NCBI GenBank assembly: GCA_002835545.1
Contig: PIZK01000004.1
Location: 1-64,000 of the forward strand
Source: Alteromonadales bacterium alter-6D02
Lineage (GTDB): Bacteria; Pseudomonadota; Gammaproteobacteria; Enterobacterales; Psychrobiaceae
Direction of reading: 5' to 3'
DNA length: 64,000 bases
Under the pieces are notes generated by a model that searched no databases, was not told where the DNA came from, and worked only from the letters and a program-made list of their open reading frames with translations. Numbering within the stretch: the first letter of the stretch is position 1; every line of letters starts with the position of its first letter. Of this stretch, positions 26,691-35,994 are shown piece by piece. A program made the position numbers and the translations under genes.

Positions 26691-27224
26691 CTACTTCTTC
26701 TTAGCTTCTTTACGGCGAACATGCTCATCAGCGTAACGAACACCTTTACCTTTGTAAGGCTCTGGTGGACGGTATCCGCGGATTTCAGCAGCAACCTGGT
26801 TTACAACCTGGTTGTCTACGCCCTTAAGAATGATTTCAGTTTGACTTGGAGTCTCAGCAGATACACCTTCTGGAAGTTGGTGTACTACAGGGTGAGAAAA
26901 ACCAAGTGAAAGATCGATTGCGTTACCAGAAACTTTAGCACGGTAACCAACACCAACTAGCTCAAGTTTCTTTTCGAAACCGTTGCTTGTACCTATAACC
27001 ATGTTGTTAACTAAAGCGCGAGCTGTACCAGCTTGTGCCCAACCGTTCACTGAACCTTCAGCAGGTCCAAATGTAACAGCATTGTCTTCAACGGCTAAGG
27101 CTACTTCGCTATTAATAACGCGAGTTAGTGAACCTTTACTGCCTTTAACAGTAATTTCCTGACCGTTTAGAGAAATCTCTACGCCAGCAGGAATTGCAAC
27201 GGGTGCTTTTGCGACACGTGACAT
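26691..27224 (-). CDS. rplF: 50S ribosomal protein L6
   Basis: 177 aa. It has the two tandem L6 folds with [15 protein letters not shown] at the start and the signature [19 protein letters not shown] near the end, located by the sarcin-ricin loop and factor-binding site. It follows rpsH by 13 bp and precedes rplR by 9 bp. Length is as in E. coli. Confidence 0.99.
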   Translation of the reverse strand: MSRVAKAPVAIPAGVEISLNGQEITVKGSKGSLTRVINSEVALAVEDNAVTFGPAEGSVNGWAQAGTARALVNNMVIGTSNGFEKKLELVGVGYRAKVSGNAIDLSLGFSHPVVHQLPEGVSAETPSQTEIILKGVDNQVVNQVAAEIRGYRPPEPYKGKGVRYADEHVRRKEAKKK

Positions 27225-27237
27225 TATTAACTCCTTA

Positions 27238-27630
27238 TTAAGCTACGTAGCAGATGATCTCGCCACCCATGCCTGCAGCACGTGCAGCACGGTCGGTCAT
27301 CAAACCTTTAGAAGTAGAAACTACAGCAACGCCCATGCCACCCATAACTTTAGGTAGCTCGTCTTTGCCTTTATAAATGCGTAAACCTGGACGGCTTACA
27401 CGTTGGATAGTTTCAATAACTTTTTTGCCTTCGAAGTACTTTAAAGTAACTTCTAATTCTGATTTTACGTCACCAGAAACAGCGTAGTCAGTGATATAAC
27501 CTTCCTCTTTAAGTAACTTAGCAATTGCTACTTTAAGTTTTGAAGAAGGCATTGATACAACAGTTTTCACTGCTTTCTGACCATTACGAATACGTGTTAA
27601 CATATCCGAGATAGGATCTTGCATGCTCAT
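27238..27630 (-). CDS. rpsH: 30S ribosomal protein S8
   Basis: 130 aa. Starts [18 protein letters not shown] and ends with the conserved [23 protein letters not shown]8 organises the central domain of 16S rRNA and in E. coli represses the spc operon by binding near the rplE start. It follows rpsN by 15 bp. No S8-site structure was verified here. Confidence 0.98.
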   Translation of the reverse strand: MSMQDPISDMLTRIRNGQKAVKTVVSMPSSKLKVAIAKLLKEEGYITDYAVSGDVKSELEVTLKYFEGKKVIETIQRVSRPGLRIYKGKDELPKVMGGMGVAVVSTSKGLMTDRAARAAGMGGEIICYVA

Positions 27631-27645
27631 ATTAGCTTACTCCGA

Positions 27646-27951
27646 TTACCAAGAGGCTTTTGTTAAGCCAGGGATTTCACCACGCATCGCAGCTTCGCGA
27701 ACTTTGATACGACTCATGCCGAACTTACGTACGTAACCGTGTGGACGGCCAGTAACGTTACAACGGTTGCGAGCACGTGACTTACTAGAATCACGTGGCA
27801 ATGATTGCAGTGTTAAAACTGCATCCCACTTTTCTTCTTCAGAAGCAGTAGTGCTGCTGATAATCGCTTTTAGAGCTGCACGCTTTTCAGCGAACTTAGC
27901 AGCTAATTTTTCGCGTTTGGCCTCGCGGGCCTTCATTGATTGCTTTGCCAT
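27646..27951 (-). CDS. rpsN: 30S ribosomal protein S14 (zinc-free form)
   Basis: 101 aa. The long form without the CxxC pairs of zinc-type S14; only one Cys occurs (in [20 protein letters not shown]). S14 sits in the 30S head near S3 and S10. [17 protein letters not shown] and the C-terminal [17 protein letters not shown] are typical. It follows rplE by 11 bp. Confidence 0.98.
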   Translation of the reverse strand: MAKQSMKAREAKREKLAAKFAEKRAALKAIISSTTASEEEKWDAVLTLQSLPRDSSKSRARNRCNVTGRPHGYVRKFGMSRIKVREAAMRGEIPGLTKASW

Positions 27952-27962
27952 AACCCTACACC

Positions 27963-28502
27963 TTATTTGCGGAATGGGAAGTTGAATGCGGCTAACAGAG
28001 CACGACCTTCAGCATTGTTAGATGCAGTAGTACCAATGGTAATATCCATACCACGGATTTTATCTACTTTATCGTAATCAATTTCTGGGAAGATGATCTG
28101 CTCACGTACACCCATGCTGTAGTTACCACGACCGTCAAAAGACTTATCGCTTAAACCACGGAAATCACGGATACGAGGAATTGAAATAGAGATTAAACGC
28201 TCTAAGAATTCCCACATACGTTCGCCACGTAGAGTTACTTTACAACCAATAGGGTAGCCTTCACGGATTTTGAAGCCAGCTACTGATTTACGAGCTTTAG
28301 TGATCACTGGCTTTTGACCAGAGATAGCAGTCATATCTTTAACTGCGTGCTCTAAAACTTTCTTATCAGATAGTGCTTCACCAACACCCATATTTAGGGT
28401 GATTTTTTCAATCCGAGGGACTTGCATGACACTGGTAAAGCCGAACTCTTCTTTAAGTTGGTTTACAACAGTCTCGTTATAATAACCATGCAGTTTCGCC
28501 AT
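27963..28502 (-). CDS. rplE: 50S ribosomal protein L5
   Basis: 179 aa, E. coli length. L5 carries 5S rRNA and touches the P-site tRNA and S13. The [18 protein letters not shown] segment near residue 25 and the loop [20 protein letters not shown] near 110-130 are the family signature. It starts 13 bp after rplX in the spc operon. Confidence 0.99.
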   Translation of the reverse strand: MAKLHGYYNETVVNQLKEEFGFTSVMQVPRIEKITLNMGVGEALSDKKVLEHAVKDMTAISGQKPVITKARKSVAGFKIREGYPIGCKVTLRGERMWEFLERLISISIPRIRDFRGLSDKSFDGRGNYSMGVREQIIFPEIDYDKVDKIRGMDITIGTTASNNAEGRALLAAFNFPFRK

Positions 28503-28515
28503 CGTTATCTCCGAA

Positions 28516-28824
28516 TTAAACTAGTTCATTATTAGACTTGAAGAAACGGACTTTTTTGCCGTCTTCTAGTCGGAAACCAACACGACTTGCTTTGCCAGTG
28601 GCGTCTACAAGTGCAATGTTAGATACTTGGATTGGTGCTTCTTTCTCAATAATACCGCCAGCTACGCCCAATTGTGGGTTTGGCTTTTGGTGTTTCTTGA
28701 CAAGGTTTACACCTTCTACAATTGCTTTGCCGTCGGCTAAAATGCGAGTAACTTTACCCGTTTTGCCTTTATCTTTACCAGCAATAACAATGATTTCATC
28801 ATTTTGACGAATTTTCGCTGCCAT
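28516..28824 (-). CDS. rplX: 50S ribosomal protein L24
   Basis: 102 aa. The KOW motif [20 protein letters not shown] (residues 9-28) identifies L24, an initiator of 50S assembly at the tunnel exit. It is two residues shorter than in E. coli. It follows rplN by 10 bp. Confidence 0.98.
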   Translation of the reverse strand: MAAKIRQNDEIIVIAGKDKGKTGKVTRILADGKAIVEGVNLVKKHQKPNPQLGVAGGIIEKEAPIQVSNIALVDATGKASRVGFRLEDGKKVRFFKSNNELV

Positions 28825-28834
28825 GATTAATTCC

Positions 28835-29203
28835 TTACAGTACTTCTGGAGCCAGAGAAACGATTTTCATGAACTTTTCTGTACGTAGTTCACGCGTTAC
28901 TGGACCAAAGATTCGAGTACCAACAGGCTGTAAGTTAGCATTTAACATTACAGCTGCATTGTTGTCGAAACGAATTGCGCTGCCGTCTGCACGACGGATT
29001 GCTTTAGACGTACGAACAACTACGGCGTTCATTACATCACCTTTCTTCACTTTACCGCGAGGAATAGCTTCTTTAACAGAAACTTTGATGATATCACCAA
29101 CGCGCGCATAACGACGGTGAGAACCGCCAAGAACCTTAATACACTGTACTCGACGTGCGCCAGAGTTATCTGCTACGTCAAGTTTAGATTGCATTTGGAT
29201 CAT
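28835..29203 (-). CDS. rplN: 50S ribosomal protein L14
   Basis: 122 aa from the ATG at 29203. That start is chosen because [18 protein letters not shown] aligns with the known L14 N-terminus and a GGAG site sits 8 bases before it; the frame is open upstream to 29290 but that stretch is leader. L14 bridges to 16S rRNA. It is the first gene of the spc operon, preceded by an extended -10 promoter at 29276-29284 and a terminator hairpin after rpsQ. Confidence 0.97.
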   Translation of the reverse strand: MIQMQSKLDVADNSGARRVQCIKVLGGSHRRYARVGDIIKVSVKEAIPRGKVKKGDVMNAVVVRTSKAIRRADGSAIRFDNNAAVMLNANLQPVGTRIFGPVTRELRTEKFMKIVSLAPEVL

Positions 29204-29275
29204 ATTATATGCTCCGCTATATTTAACTAAATCCACATCGACTGATATGGACCCCTTCCCATTAAGAGGCGCGAT

Positions 29276-29284
29276 AGTATAACA
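29276..29284 (-). promoter_or_regulatory. spc operon promoter (extended -10)
   Basis: Minus strand TGTTATACT is an extended -10 (TGn plus TATACT at 29276-29281); the -35 region is poor. It lies about 73 bp upstream of rplN in the 296-bp gap between rpsQ and rplN. The rest of this gap, 29285-29445, is AT-rich with no gene. Confidence 0.6.
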
Positions 29285-29445
29285 AATCAAATTTTATATA
29301 GATAGTTAAATGTTCATTGAATATACAATTATCGAAAGTCACCTTTTTAGGGAACTATCGCATTCAAAATCAACAACATAAGACAAAAACATCATTAAAC
29401 GAGCTTATATTTTGACGTGATTTTGTTCACAATATTCCAGATGGT

Positions 29446-29475
29446 AAAAAAAAAGCGACCCGAAGGCCGCTTTTT
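29446..29475. terminator. terminator of the S10 operon
   Basis: Arms AAAAAGCGACC and GGCCGCTTTTT around a CGAA loop (one mismatch), with nine Ts following on the minus strand, 25 bp after the rpsQ stop. It separates the S10 and spc transcripts. Confidence 0.85.
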
Positions 29476-29499
29476 AATCATCAGATTTACTTAATTGAA

Positions 29500-29748
29500 T
29501 TAAGCAGTTTTGATGATTGATTCCAGAGTCCAAGACTTAGTCTTAGATAGAGGACGACATTCGCGAATCGCTACTAAGTCACCTTCTTTACACTGGTTTG
29601 TCTCGTCATGAGCATGGATCTTTGTAGAGCGAGTTAAAAACTTGCCATACATAGGATGCTTTACACGACGTTCAATAAGGACAACAATTGATTTGTCCAT
29701 TTTGTCGCTAACTACGCGACCTTGAAGAGTACGGATCTTATCGCTCAT
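29500..29748 (-). CDS. rpsQ: 30S ribosomal protein S17
   Basis: 82 aa. The OB-fold protein has [20 protein letters not shown] (residues 10-29) and [11 protein letters not shown] near 63. It is a primary 16S-binding protein of the 30S body. Its start overlaps the rpmC stop by one base. It is the last gene of the S10 operon and is followed by an intrinsic terminator. Confidence 0.98.
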   Translation of the reverse strand: MSDKIRTLQGRVVSDKMDKSIVVLIERRVKHPMYGKFLTRSTKIHAHDETNQCKEGDLVAIRECRPLSKTKSWTLESIIKTA

Positions 29749-29939
29749 TATGCACCTGCCTTCTGGTTTAGAATGGTTTTAACACGTGCGATATCGCGAC
29801 GCACATTCTTTAACAAGTGAGTTTGAGCAAGCTGACCAGTGCTATTTTGCATACGTAAGTTAAATTGCTCACGTAATAATTCTAATAGCGCTGTGTTCAG
29901 CTCTTCAACCGACTTTTCTCTCAGTTCGACTGTATTCAT
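29748..29939 (-). CDS. rpmC: 50S ribosomal protein L29
   Basis: 63 aa, a two-helix protein at the tunnel exit that binds trigger factor and SRP together with L23. [18 protein letters not shown] and [20 protein letters not shown] are the signature. It overlaps rplP and rpsQ by one base each, so the three genes are translationally coupled. Confidence 0.98.
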   Translation of the reverse strand: MNTVELREKSVEELNTALLELLREQFNLRMQNSTGQLAQTHLLKNVRRDIARVKTILNQKAGA

Positions 29940-30349
29940 TACATCACCGTCCGAGTTACAAAAGTAGTTTTCATAGGAAGTTTAGTTGCAGCCAGTTCAA
30001 ATGCTTCACGAGCAAGTTCTTCTGGTACACCTTCCATTTCATATAAAACGCGGCCTGGTTGAATCTGACAAATCCAGTATTCAACGTTACCTTTACCTTT
30101 ACCCATACGAACTTCTAATGGCTTAGAGGTAATTGGCTTATCTGGGAAAACACGAATCCAGATTTTACCTTGACGCTTAACATGACGAGTCATAGCACGA
30201 CGTGCAGCTTCGATTTGACGAGCAGTAAGACGCCCACGACCAACCGCTTTAAGACCAAATTCACCGAAAGAAACTTCAGATCCTTTAGCTACGCCACGGT
30301 TACGGCCTTTGTGCATTTTACGAAACTTCATACGTTTTGGTTGTAACAT
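29939..30349 (-). CDS. rplP: 50S ribosomal protein L16
   Basis: 136 aa. Starts [19 protein letters not shown]; contains [20 protein letters not shown] and [17 protein letters not shown]16 positions the A-site tRNA elbow; the arginine hydroxylated by YcfD in E. coli lies in the RMGKGKG loop. It starts 11 bp after rpsC and overlaps rpmC by one base. Confidence 0.99.
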   Translation of the reverse strand: MLQPKRMKFRKMHKGRNRGVAKGSEVSFGEFGLKAVGRGRLTARQIEAARRAMTRHVKRQGKIWIRVFPDKPITSKPLEVRMGKGKGNVEYWICQIQPGRVLYEMEGVPEELAREAFELAATKLPMKTTFVTRTVM

Positions 30350-30360
30350 GATTCAGTCTC

Positions 30361-31050
30361 CTATTTACCGCGTTGCTTACGCTTAGCTGGCTTCTTAGGC
30401 TCTTCTGTTTTAAGTGGTAAACCACCTAGAACGTCACCTTTGTAGATCCACACTTTGATACCTAAGATACCGTATTGTGTTAGACCTTCAGCCGTTGCGT
30501 AATCGATGTCAGCACGAAGAGTATGTAGAGGTACACGACCTTCACGATACCATTCTGAACGTGCGATTTCAGCACCACCTAGACGACCACCAACTTGTAC
30601 TTTGATACCTTTAGCGCCTTGACGCATTGCGTTTTGTACTGCGCGCTTCATAGCACGACGGAACATAACACGACGCTCAAGTTGACTAGCGATACCTTCA
30701 GCTACTAGTTTAGCATCTAGGTCAGGCTTACGAATTTCTGCAATGTTGATTTGCGCAGGTACACCAGTAATTTTAGTGATGTGCTTACGTAGTTTTTCAA
30801 CATCTTCGCCTTTCTTACCGATAACAACACCAGGACGAGCAGTGTGAATAGTCACACGAATGCTTTTCGCTGGGCGTTCGATAACGATGCGAGATACAGA
30901 GGCTTTAGCAAGTTCTTTTACTAAGAACTTACGAACCTGGTGGTCACCGTGTAGGTTATCTGCAAAATCTTTTGATTCCGCGAACCAAGTAGAATTCCAA
31001 GGCTTCGAGATACCTAGGCGGATACCATTAGGATGTACTTTTTGTCCCAT
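30361..31050 (-). CDS. rpsC: 30S ribosomal protein S3
   Basis: 229 aa. The N-terminal [14 protein letters not shown], the KH domain (about residues 40-110 with the [14 protein letters not shown] loop) and the C-domain [19 protein letters not shown] are clear. S3 lines the mRNA entry tunnel and acts as part of the ribosomal helicase. The tail is Lys-rich and three residues from the E. coli length. It follows rplV by 9 bp. Confidence 0.99.
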   Translation of the reverse strand: MGQKVHPNGIRLGISKPWNSTWFAESKDFADNLHGDHQVRKFLVKELAKASVSRIVIERPAKSIRVTIHTARPGVVIGKKGEDVEKLRKHITKITGVPAQINIAEIRKPDLDAKLVAEGIASQLERRVMFRRAMKRAVQNAMRQGAKGIKVQVGGRLGGAEIARSEWYREGRVPLHTLRADIDYATAEGLTQYGILGIKVWIYKGDVLGGLPLKTEEPKKPAKRKQRGK

Positions 31051-31059
31051 TGCTTGCTC

Positions 31060-31392
31060 CTAGCTATCTGAAACAATCACAGAAATGTGACTGCTACGCT
31101 TAAGAATACGGTCTGCACGACCCTTCGCACGAGGCATGATGCGTTTCATAGTAGGGCCTTCGTCTACGAAAACCTTAGCTACTACTAGCTCATCAATGTC
31201 TGCACCTTCATTGTGCTCTGCATTAGCCATTGCTGACTCAAGCACTTTCTTAACTAGACCAGCCGCTTTTTTAGGGCTGTAAGTTAAAACGTCGATCGCA
31301 TCTGCAACTGATAAGCCGCGGATTTGATCTGCTACCAGACGTACTTTCTGCGGAGAAATCTGGGCATAACGATGTTTAGCAAGAACTTCCAT
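31060..31392 (-). CDS. rplV: 50S ribosomal protein L22
   Basis: 110 aa, E. coli length. L22 lines the exit tunnel with a long beta-hairpin, here [20 protein letters not shown] near residue 83-102, the site of macrolide-resistance deletions. The N-terminal part [20 protein letters not shown] is typical. It follows rpsS by 11 bp. Confidence 0.99.
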   Translation of the reverse strand: MEVLAKHRYAQISPQKVRLVADQIRGLSVADAIDVLTYSPKKAAGLVKKVLESAMANAEHNEGADIDELVVAKVFVDEGPTMKRIMPRAKGRADRILKRSSHISVIVSDS

Positions 31393-31403
31393 CTTTAACT
31401 CCC

Positions 31404-31679
31404 TTATTTCTTCGCTTTCTTATCAGCAGCGTGGCCGCGATAAGTACGAGTTGGTGCAAATTCACCCAGTTTGTGACCGATCATATCTTCGGTAACAAAT
31501 ACTGGAACGTGTTGACGACCATTATGGACAGCGATGGTCAATCCGATCATATCAGGAATGATCATTGAACGACGAGACCAAGTCTTAATAGGCTTTTTGC
31601 TCTCGCTTTCCACTGCTGTCTCTACCTTCTTTAACAAGTGTAGGTCAATGAAAGGACCCTTCTTGAGAGAACGTGGCAT
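31404..31679 (-). CDS. rpsS: 30S ribosomal protein S19
   Basis: 91 aa. [18 protein letters not shown] and the C-terminal [20 protein letters not shown] define S19, which lies in the 30S head beside S13. It follows rplB by 17 bp. Ordinary length and composition. Confidence 0.99.
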   Translation of the reverse strand: MPRSLKKGPFIDLHLLKKVETAVESESKKPIKTWSRRSMIIPDMIGLTIAVHNGRQHVPVFVTEDMIGHKLGEFAPTRTYRGHAADKKAKK

Positions 31680-31696
31680 AGTAATTCCTCTTTAAA

Positions 31697-32524
<828 letters not shown>

Positions 32525-32539
32525 CAGAATACTCCTCTA

Positions 32540-32842
32540 TTACTCAGCGCCGCCAACGAAATCGATATCACTACCGTCTTTCAGCGTTACGTAAGCTTTT
32601 TTCCAGTCGTTACGACGACCCATGCGAGCACCAGTACGTTTTGTCTTACCTTTAACATTTAAGGTACGAACAACGTCAACTTCAACTTCAAAAAGTTTTT
32701 CTACAGCAGCTTTAACTTCAGCTTTAGTTGCAGTATTAACTACTTTGAAAACGATGGTGTTGTTAGTTTCAGCAGTCAACGTACTCTTTTCAGAAATATG
32801 TGGACCTACTAAAACTTTTAATAAACGTTCTTCAGTGATCAT
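32540..32842 (-). CDS. rplW: 50S ribosomal protein L23
   Basis: 100 aa. L23 docks trigger factor and SRP at the tunnel exit. [14 protein letters not shown] near residue 12 and the [20 protein letters not shown] loop near 64-83 are diagnostic. Its start overlaps the rplD stop by four bases (ATGA-type), so coupling is likely. Confidence 0.98.
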   Translation of the reverse strand: MITEERLLKVLVGPHISEKSTLTAETNNTIVFKVVNTATKAEVKAAVEKLFEVEVDVVRTLNVKGKTKRTGARMGRRNDWKKAYVTLKDGSDIDFVGGAE

Positions 32843-33444
32843 GCTAGCATCTCCTCAATTTGCTTCACTGCAGCAGCAGTGATTACAACTTTGTCGAAAC
32901 CAACCAGTGATACTGGGTCAAGACCTGCAACGTCACGAACATCAACTTTGTATAAGTTGCGAGCAGCTAAGAACAAGTTCTCTTCTACTTCTTCAGTAAC
33001 GATTAAAACGTCTTTAAGTTCTAATTCTTTTAGTTTTGCAACTAATTCTTTAGTCTTTGGCGTTTCAACTGCAAAGTTTTCAACCACTACTAAGCGTTCT
33101 TGACGAACTAACTCAGAGAAGATTGACTGTAGCGCAGCGCGGTACATCTTGCGGTTTACTTTTTGGCTGTGGTCCTGTGGACGAGCAGCAAAAGTAACAC
33201 CACCAGAGCGCCAGATTGGGCTACGGATTGTACCAGCACGTGCACGGCCAGTACCTTTTTGTTTCCAAGGTTTGCGACCACCACCACTCACTTCTGAGCG
33301 TGTTTTTTGCTTGCGGCTACCTTGACGGGCGCCAGCAGCGTAGGCTACAACTACCTGATGAACCAGAGCTTCATTAAAGTCACGGCCAAAGGTAGCATCA
33401 GAAACTTCAAGAGCGTTACCCGCGTCTTTCAATACCAATTCCAT
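32839..33444 (-). CDS. rplD: 50S ribosomal protein L4
   Basis: 201 aa, E. coli length. The tunnel-lining extended loop ([20 protein letters not shown] and [17 protein letters not shown], residues 42-80) is intact. In E. coli L4 also represses the S10 operon through its leader by attenuation and translation control; a structured leader is present here before rpsJ. It follows rplC by 13 bp. Confidence 0.99.
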   Translation of the reverse strand: MELVLKDAGNALEVSDATFGRDFNEALVHQVVVAYAAGARQGSRKQKTRSEVSGGGRKPWKQKGTGRARAGTIRSPIWRSGGVTFAARPQDHSQKVNRKMYRAALQSIFSELVRQERLVVVENFAVETPKTKELVAKLKELELKDVLIVTEEVEENLFLAARNLYKVDVRDVAGLDPVSLVGFDKVVITAAAVKQIEEMLA

Positions 33445-33457
33445 TACTATCTCCTAA

Positions 33458-34096
33458 CTATGCTTTAACAGTAGGGTTAACGATAACAGTGCCGTTTGTA
33501 GCACCTGGGATCGCACCCTTTATCAGGATTAAATTGTTTTCCGCATCTACGCGAACAACATCTAAACGCTGAACTGTAACTCTTTCTGCACCCATGTGAC
33601 CGGCCATTTTCTTACCCTTGAACACACGTCCAGGAGTTTGACACATACCGATTGAACCAGGGGCACGGTGAGAAATAGAGTTACCGTGAGTAGCATCTTG
33701 CATTGCAAAGTTGTAACGTTTAATAACGCCAGCAAAACCTTTACCTTTAGATGTACCAGTAACGTCTACTTTAGTGTTCTCAGCAAAAACATCTACTTTT
33801 AGCTCAGCGCCAACTTCGATATCATTACCTTCGCCTTCATTAAGGCGGAATTCCCACAGACCGCGACCAGCGTCAACACCAGCTTTAGCAAAGTGACCTG
33901 CTTCTGGTTTGTTTACGCGACTCGCTTTTTTAGCGCCTGTGGTTACTTGAAGTGCGCGGTAACCGTCTGTCTCAAGAGTTTTAACTTGAGTAACACGGTT
34001 CGGCTCTACTTCAACAACAGTCACTGGAATTGATACACCATCTTCTGTGAAGATACGTGTCATTCCAACTTTACGACCGACTAGACCAATAGCCAT
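33458..34096 (-). CDS. rplC: 50S ribosomal protein L3
   Basis: 212 aa. [16 protein letters not shown] at the start and the conserved [20 protein letters not shown] near residue 133-152, which contains the Gln methylated by PrmB, identify L3. It binds close to the peptidyl-transferase centre and is an assembly initiator. It starts 26 bp after rpsJ. Confidence 0.99.
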   Translation of the reverse strand: MAIGLVGRKVGMTRIFTEDGVSIPVTVVEVEPNRVTQVKTLETDGYRALQVTTGAKKASRVNKPEAGHFAKAGVDAGRGLWEFRLNEGEGNDIEVGAELKVDVFAENTKVDVTGTSKGKGFAGVIKRYNFAMQDATHGNSISHRAPGSIGMCQTPGRVFKGKKMAGHMGAERVTVQRLDVVRVDAENNLILIKGAIPGATNGTVIVNPTVKA

Positions 34097-34122
34097 TGTT
34101 ATAACCTCTTACCGTCTTAGGA

Positions 34123-34602
<480 letters not shown>

Positions 34603-34608
34603 ACGCGA

Positions 34609-34637
34609 ATTATATGCTCATTTTTTAGCAAACGCAA
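34609..34637 (-). promoter_or_regulatory. S10 operon promoter, inner
   Basis: Minus-strand -35 TTGCGT (34632-34637), 17-bp spacer and perfect -10 TATAAT (34609-34614). Confidence 0.8.
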
Positions 34638-34709
34638 GTCTTTTATATTGTTGTGCTCAGATAATAGTTCTTCGAGCACTCATTTCGCGATTAGGCGAAA
34701 GATGGCGGC

Positions 34710-34737
34710 ATTATACTCAAATTCATATTGAGTGCAA
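34710..34737 (-). promoter_or_regulatory. S10 operon promoter, outer
   Basis: Minus-strand -35 TTGCAC (34732-34737), 16-bp spacer, perfect -10 TATAAT (34710-34715) and a GC-rich discriminator GCCGCC, which looks stringently controlled. The RNA from here would carry two further hairpins (TTTCGC/GCGAAA and GTGCTC/GAGCAC) before reaching the inner promoter. Confidence 0.75.
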
Positions 34738-34764
34738 GTAGAAAATTCACACATTAATGCCTTA

Positions 34765-35883
34765 CTACTTTACTAACTTTCTGCGTTTAAGCCATGGATA
34801 AAACTGCTGCTTCAACCACCCTTGAGGCATGCCACCGCCAACAATTCCGTAAGCTTTAGGCCATTTACTTTCGCCTGTCACCGCAGTTTTCAATATATAG
34901 TCAATAAATGAAAAGTGAGCCGCATAGTTACGATCAATCGCCGCCTTATCAGAAGCATGGTGCCAATGATGAAATTGTGGTGTCACGAGTATATAACGTA
35001 GCCAACCTATATTTATATTAACATTAGCGTGGTTAAAGACCGCTTGGAAGCCAACTATAATGATATAGGCATCAATCACCGACTTTTCAAAACCAAAGAC
35101 AAAGATTGGGGTAAGCACAAAACAGCGTGTCACAATAAGTTCTGCGATATGCTGTCTAGACCCCGCTAGCCAATCCATGCTCTCAACACTGTGATGTACT
35201 GAGTGGAAGCGCCATAGAAATGGGACTTCATGATACGCGCGATGCAGTGTGTATTGAACCAAATCGGCCATGAGTAACACCAAGAATAACTGCCCAAGCC
35301 ATGGTAACTGTTGTACCGATGATTGGATAGCATCACTAACAGCCCAACCAAAGAATACATTAACGAATTGATTCCCTGCTATCAAAGCAAAACCTATAAT
35401 TAGATGATTAATCAAGAAGTGCTGTAAGTCCGTTTGCCATTCAGGACGAAGTACGGGTTGCTTTCTAAATGGAAATAGCTTTTCTATCAGCACAAATATT
35501 AAAGTCGAACCAAGTAAGTCAAGGATAAACCAGTCAAGACCCAAGTACGGTGTATTATCTGGAAAGTCACCAACCTCGACTCGATGCCCGCCTAATGCAA
35601 TTGTCACTGAAATAAAACACCATGCAATAACTGCCGCACGCTTATTCACATTACGAATAATATTCCACAGCCCTAAGCTACCTGAAATAACCAATGCAAC
35701 AAACATCACATGCCTGATGACATTAACATCATAAGACTGTCTCAATTGCGGAGTTGTTAAATATTCAGGGAAGTGAAAAGCAATGACACCGAAAAAAGAC
35801 AACACAGCAAGAGCAACAGCCATATAGCCACTGAGTCGCCCGTCACCCACCTTAAAGCTGCCGCCATCTAATTTATTTAGCAT
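34765..35883 (-). CDS. sterol desaturase / fatty acid hydroxylase family protein
   Basis: 372 aa integral membrane protein with several helices in the first 200 residues. It carries the di-iron histidine clusters of the family: HRAYH near residue 219, HSVHH near 232, and FHHWHH near 310. Such enzymes use O2 to hydroxylate or desaturate lipids in the membrane; the lipid substrate cannot be read from sequence. It ends just beyond the S10 promoters and is on the same strand but has no shared transcript signals. The N-terminal 130 residues are an unassigned membrane extension. Confidence 0.85.
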   Translation of the reverse strand: MLNKLDGGSFKVGDGRLSGYMAVALAVLSFFGVIAFHFPEYLTTPQLRQSYDVNVIRHVMFVALVISGSLGLWNIIRNVNKRAAVIAWCFISVTIALGGHRVEVGDFPDNTPYLGLDWFILDLLGSTLIFVLIEKLFPFRKQPVLRPEWQTDLQHFLINHLIIGFALIAGNQFVNVFFGWAVSDAIQSSVQQLPWLGQLFLVLLMADLVQYTLHRAYHEVPFLWRFHSVHHSVESMDWLAGSRQHIAELIVTRCFVLTPIFVFGFEKSVIDAYIIIVGFQAVFNHANVNINIGWLRYILVTPQFHHWHHASDKAAIDRNYAAHFSFIDYILKTAVTGESKWPKAYGIVGGGMPQGWLKQQFYPWLKRRKLVK

Positions 35884-35945
35884 AAGTGTTTATTCGTTTA
35901 AAATTATCGTTGCTAAAAAATATCAATTAACTCATAGAAATGCAA

Positions 35946-35969
35946 AAGGTCACTACATGTAGTGACCTT
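35946..35969 (-). terminator. 24-bp perfect palindrome after the TonB receptor
   Basis: Arms AAGGTCACTACA and TGTAGTGACCTT meet without a loop base; on the minus strand TTTTGC follows. It is 26 bp beyond the receptor stop and probably ends that transcript. Confidence 0.65.
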
Positions 35970-35994
35970 GATAAGTTATGCTAGCAATCGTTAA

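Noticed and set aside
28835-29290. Extended L14 from the upstream ATG (151 aa)
   Set aside because: The extra residues are leader sequence without homology; the ATG at 29203 matches all L14 proteins.
35946-35969. 24-bp palindrome as a regulatory operator
   Set aside because: Its location just after the receptor stop and before a T-rich stretch fits a terminator better.
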